7,856 nucleotides of DNA, from positions 1 to 7,856 of the forward strand of contig DJHS01000100.1 of the NCBI GenBank assembly GCA_002433235.1, given 5' to 3'. Of the stretch, positions 6,701 through 7,856 are shown in pieces. The DNA is from UBA6614 sp002433235. Lineage in GTDB: Bacteria > Verrucomicrobiota > Verrucomicrobiia > Limisphaerales > UBA1100. A program made the position numbers and the translations under genes. The notes under the pieces were generated by a model. It searched no databases. It saw only the letters and a list, made by a program, of their open reading frames with translations, and was not told where the DNA came from. Every line of letters starts with the position of its first letter. Position 1 is the first letter of the stretch.

Positions 6701-6994
6701 TCGTCAAATGTTCCTGCACAGGCACTCATCATGATGAACGATCCTTTCGTGGTGGAACAGAGTCGGCTTTGGGGTCGGCGCATGATTGCGTTGAAGCCGG
6801 ATGATTCGGCGCGGATAGTGGCTGCGTATGAGTTGGCGTTCAGTCGTGAGCCAACCGAACTCGAACAAAAAACCGCCATCGCATTTCTACAGGCTCAAGC
6901 CAAGGCACACGGTGAAGCCCAACCGGGTGAGAAGGCATGGGCGGACTTTTGCCATGCATTGATGAATGTGAAGGAATTCGTGTTCGTGAATTAA
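3758..6994 (+). CDS. Secreted PSD1-type cytochrome protein (PSCyt1-DUF1549-DUF1553, 1078 aa)
   Basis: A signal peptide (MNRLLIALLLSSMPALAA, cleavage near residue 20) leads into a c-type cytochrome domain with heme motif CFKCH (residues 42-46) and a probable distal Met ligand in EMPP (Met98). The DUF1549 domain spans about residues 165-385: SPIDQFILAKLEAAGL, RRAYFDLIGLPPTPEQ, FGERWGRHWLDLMRYAET. It ends with a second heme-like motif, CARCHDHKFDAI (353-364). A middle region follows (about 385-795). It includes a beta-sandwich-like stretch (about 505-660) with GTLRSPTFKIT, VIDNFKIIRNPIYGG, and WKGHHAYVEFCD, reminiscent of carbohydrate-binding jelly rolls. The DUF1553 domain closes the protein (about 795-1078): TARVYANRIWHHLLGRGIV, TVYQEVRRNF, PQPLSTFGRRTSSNVPAQAL. 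The biochemical activity of the family is not settled; linkage to polysaccharide degradation in marine Planctomycetota and Verrucomicrobiota is commonly proposed. The start is the ATG at 3758 or 3764; a longer ORF start at 3707 lies inside the lipoprotein gene. GC drops in its second half, and the frequent partner gene encoding a DUF1501 protein is absent. Confidence 0.93.
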   Translation: MIMNRLLIALLLSSMPALAAEFAAADLEFFEKKIRPVLAEHCFKCHSADAKKLKGGLLLDHRAGVLKGGDSGPSIVSGKPEESLLIEAIGYDNVDLEMPPRGRLSDQQIADLTEWVKRGAPWPKEAAKGPGNKDHFNLAERKADHWAWQPVKATQPPKVKQADWPASPIDQFILAKLEAAGLKPAGPADKRALIRRAYFDLIGLPPTPEQVQVFVADNSPKAFEKVVDELLASQHFGERWGRHWLDLMRYAETFGHEFDFMNQEVWRYRDYVIRAFNGDVPYDRFVKEHIAGDLLQPRYAKDGGWNESRLATAWWWLGQHCHSPVDVRAYQAEVIDNQIDVIGKAFQGMTIACARCHDHKFDAISTADYYALYGLIESGSFSHGSVDGPEVFAKTRSELEGKKEQIRAAVARQWRREISKVDQYLLVAHEALATKMPMADLAKRQGLDAALLDKWAKSLQAAGDAKHPLHAFQNHGRWQTVVNPDPDAKGALVPEGYQLVSDVRRTEGKDWFADGASFANAFTRPGEFVVESNGPRPLEAGWLHSGKTARKLQGTLRSPTFKITANNIHLYAMGKDVRVNVVIDNFKIIRNPIYGGATKTINNEKPHWFSFGLAMWKGHHAYVEFCDLSNSDPAGRGSGPDGWAAVQQLWQSNGGPPRTGAESIQPSHALTGTKAATLKLAALRYEDLLDSIIRAWSTGKEITRAQAKLMAGLIESGLLPLAAEHKPLIDAYVKTANSMARPTVVPVMLEGTARNEQVFIRGSHKNLGGTMSRRYLTALVGEKPPATTGTGRRALAHHIADASNPLTARVYANRIWHHLLGRGIVPSTDNFGVLGEAPTHPALLDWLANYLVQKGWSTKEVIRAIMLSQTYRMSSRPVDAAAEEKDPANNLLHRMRVRRLQGEAIRDSILSVSGRLDKKMFGPPVAVHLTSFMEGRGRPRSGPLDGAGRRTVYQEVRRNFLSPMMLAFDMPQPLSTFGRRTSSNVPAQALIMMNDPFVVEQSRLWGRRMIALKPDDSARIVAAYELAFSREPTELEQKTAIAFLQAQAKAHGEAQPGEKAWADFCHALMNVKEFVFVN
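5782..5808. repeat. 27-nt near-perfect palindrome inside the PSD1 gene
   Basis: CGCAACGCT (5782-5790) is the exact reverse complement of AGCGTTGCG (5800-5808). Between them, CAAG (5791-5794) and CTTG (5795-5798) are also complementary, with only C5799 unpaired. The whole forms 13-bp arms with a single bulge and no loop, centred on AAGCTT. It encodes ATLKLAALR within the PSD1 protein, just after the beta-sandwich region and before the linker to DUF1553. It is not followed by a T-run, so it is not a standard intrinsic terminator. Confidence 0.8.
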
Positions 6995-7020
6995 CGATTG
7001 CCGCATTTTTATTAAGGCAC

Positions 7021-7701
7021 ATGGCGGCAATTGAGGCGGCAAAACTGACCCGGACATTTCACGTCGGCGACGAGCCCGTGCATGCGCTGGACGGCGTGGA
7101 CCTGTCGCTGGCCAAGGGCGAGCTGGGGGCGGTTGTGGGGCCGAGCGGATCGGGAAAAAGCACGCTGCTGGCGCTGCTGGGCGGGCTGGACACGCCGACC
7201 GCGGGCAGCATCACGGTGGACAGCCGCGAGCTGGCGGGCCTGTCGCCGGATGAACTGGCGGCCTATCGCTGCGCCTCGGTTGGGTTCATTTTTCAGGACT
7301 TTTTTTTGCTCAGCCACCTCACCGCGCTGGAGAATGTGGAGACGCCACTCAAGCTGGCAGGTGTACCGGCCGGTGAACGCAAGACGCGCGCTGCGGAGCT
7401 GATCGAATTGGTGGGCCTCGCCGCGCGTGGCGACCATTTGCCCCGCCAACTTTCCGGCGGCGAACGCCAGCGCGTGGCCATCGCCCGCGCCTTGGCCAAC
7501 CGGCCCAAACTATTGCTGGCCGACGAACCGACCGGCAATCTGGACACGAAGACCGGCCACGCCATCACCGAAATGCTCGTGGAGCTCAACGCCGCGCATG
7601 GCATCACCATGCTGGTGGTGACCCACAACCCTGAGGTGGCCGAGCGCGCAAACCAGCAACTGCGGATGGTGGACGGCCGATTCGAGGAGGAGGCGGCATG
7701 A
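7021..7701 (+). CDS. ABC transporter ATP-binding protein, LolD/MacB type (226 aa)
   Basis: This is the cytoplasmic ATPase subunit of an ABC system of the MacB/LolD/FtsE group, which drives lipoprotein release, export of small molecules or other envelope tasks. Walker A GPSGSGKST is at residues 40-48 and the Q-loop glutamine at 92 (FIFQDFFLL). The signature LSGGERQRVAIARAL is at 144-158, Walker B LLLADE at 164-169 followed by PTGNLD, and the H-loop histidine at 202 (VVTHNP). All catalytic elements are intact and the length is standard. The ATG at 7021 is chosen because MAAIEAAKLTRTF is the normal family N-terminus; an in-frame ATG at 6937 lies within the PSD1 gene. AAGG at 7014-7017 is a poor, close ribosome site. 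The permease begins in an ATGA overlap with this gene's stop codon. It lies 26 bp after PSD1 with no visible terminator. The substrate cannot be deduced. Confidence 0.93.
   Translation: MAAIEAAKLTRTFHVGDEPVHALDGVDLSLAKGELGAVVGPSGSGKSTLLALLGGLDTPTAGSITVDSRELAGLSPDELAAYRCASVGFIFQDFFLLSHLTALENVETPLKLAGVPAGERKTRAAELIELVGLAARGDHLPRQLSGGERQRVAIARALANRPKLLLADEPTGNLDTKTGHAITEMLVELNAAHGITMLVVTHNPEVAERANQQLRMVDGRFEEEAA
7684..7693 (+). promoter_or_regulatory. Strong ribosome binding site for the ABC permease
   Basis: The purine run GAGGAGGAGG contains two overlapping AGGAGG sequences, 7 nt and 4 nt before the ATG at 7698. It is the clearest Shine-Dalgarno sequence in the window. It fixes the permease start inside the end of the ATPase gene, where it also encodes the EEE near the ATPase C-terminus. 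Confidence 0.75.
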
Positions 7702-7856
7702 CAGTGCGCGACCTGACCAGCGAGGTGATGCGCAACCTGGGCCGCCGCAAGCTGCGCACGGGCCTGACGATGGCCGGCGTAGTCATCGGCGCGCTGGCAG
7801 TAGTGCTCATCGTCTCCTTGGGCAACGGGTTGTCGTCGTTTATCGACAACCACGTG
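7698..7856 (+). CDS. MacB/FtsX-type ABC transporter permease (partial, first 53 residues)
   Basis: The ATG at 7698 overlaps the ATPase stop codon (ATGA) and opens a frame that runs uninterrupted to the window edge. The translation begins MTVRDLTSEVMRNLGRRKLR, followed by a hydrophobic segment at about residues 22-42 (TMAGVVIGALAVVLIVSLG) and GNGLSSFIDNHV. The pattern 'NLxRRKLRTxLTxxGVxIG...SLGxGL' is the usual N-terminal end of MacB_PCD/FtsX-like permeases, with the first transmembrane helix ahead of a large periplasmic domain. Together with the upstream ATPase it forms an ABC exporter or lipoprotein-release system. The remainder lies outside the window, so completeness and any adaptor protein cannot be judged. 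Confidence 0.88.
   Translation, partial: MTVRDLTSEVMRNLGRRKLRTGLTMAGVVIGALAVVLIVSLGNGLSSFIDNHV

Noticed and set aside
6970..7012. Possible terminator between PSD1 and the ABC ATPase
   Set aside because: Only a weak AATTC/GAATT stem and a short T-run not adjacent to a GC-rich stem are present, so intrinsic termination is not supported.

Overview
The window looks like a chromosomal fragment of a high-GC bacterium of the Planctomycetota-Verrucomicrobiota group. The main reason is a 1078-residue secreted protein with the PSCyt1 / DUF1549 / DUF1553 architecture (CFKCH near the N-terminus, a second CARCH motif, and the C-terminal block typical of the 'Planctomycete cytochrome / PSD1' family). That architecture is greatly expanded in these phyla. 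Verrucomicrobiota is my preferred guess, but the sequence does not prove it.

The layout is two divergent gene blocks separated by an 89-bp intergenic region (3272-3360). The left block reads on the minus strand: malate:quinone oxidoreductase (mqo, 3271-1772), a Phd/YefM-like antitoxin (1745-1557), a RelE/ParE-type toxin (1564-1298), a ROK-family sugar kinase-like protein (1295-393) and a small hypothetical membrane protein (357-70). The spacings are 26 bp, an 8-bp overlap, 2 bp and 35 bp, so the block can be read as one transcript. A candidate internal promoter for the toxin-antitoxin pair overlaps the 3' end of mqo. At the far left, the C-terminal end of an unidentified plus-strand gene converges on this block, and the two stop codons overlap.

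The right block reads on the plus strand: an ankyrin-repeat lipoprotein (3361-3756), the large PSD1-type cytochrome protein (3758-6994), an ABC transporter ATPase of the LolD/MacB type (7021-7701), and the first 53 codons of its MacB/FtsX-type permease, cut by the window edge (7698 onward). Gaps are 1 bp, 26 bp and a 4-bp ATGA overlap. A good sigma70-like promoter lies so close to the lipoprotein start codon that the mRNA would be nearly leaderless.

Functionally, the left block combines respiratory TCA-cycle metabolism (malate oxidation into the quinone pool), a growth-regulating toxin-antitoxin pair and a ROK protein. The right block is directed at the cell envelope: a lipid-anchored ankyrin protein, an exported c-type cytochrome-like protein with an embedded beta-sandwich (probable carbohydrate-binding) region, and an exporter or lipoprotein-release ABC system. 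No mobile element, CRISPR array, tRNA or rRNA is visible, and every stretch longer than 300 bp is covered by a gene. The most interesting points are the toxin-antitoxin pair joined to a zinc-motif-less ROK gene, the unusual neighbours of the PSD1 gene, a near-perfect 27-nt palindrome inside that gene, and its internal drop in GC. I did not find a clear new multi-gene system.
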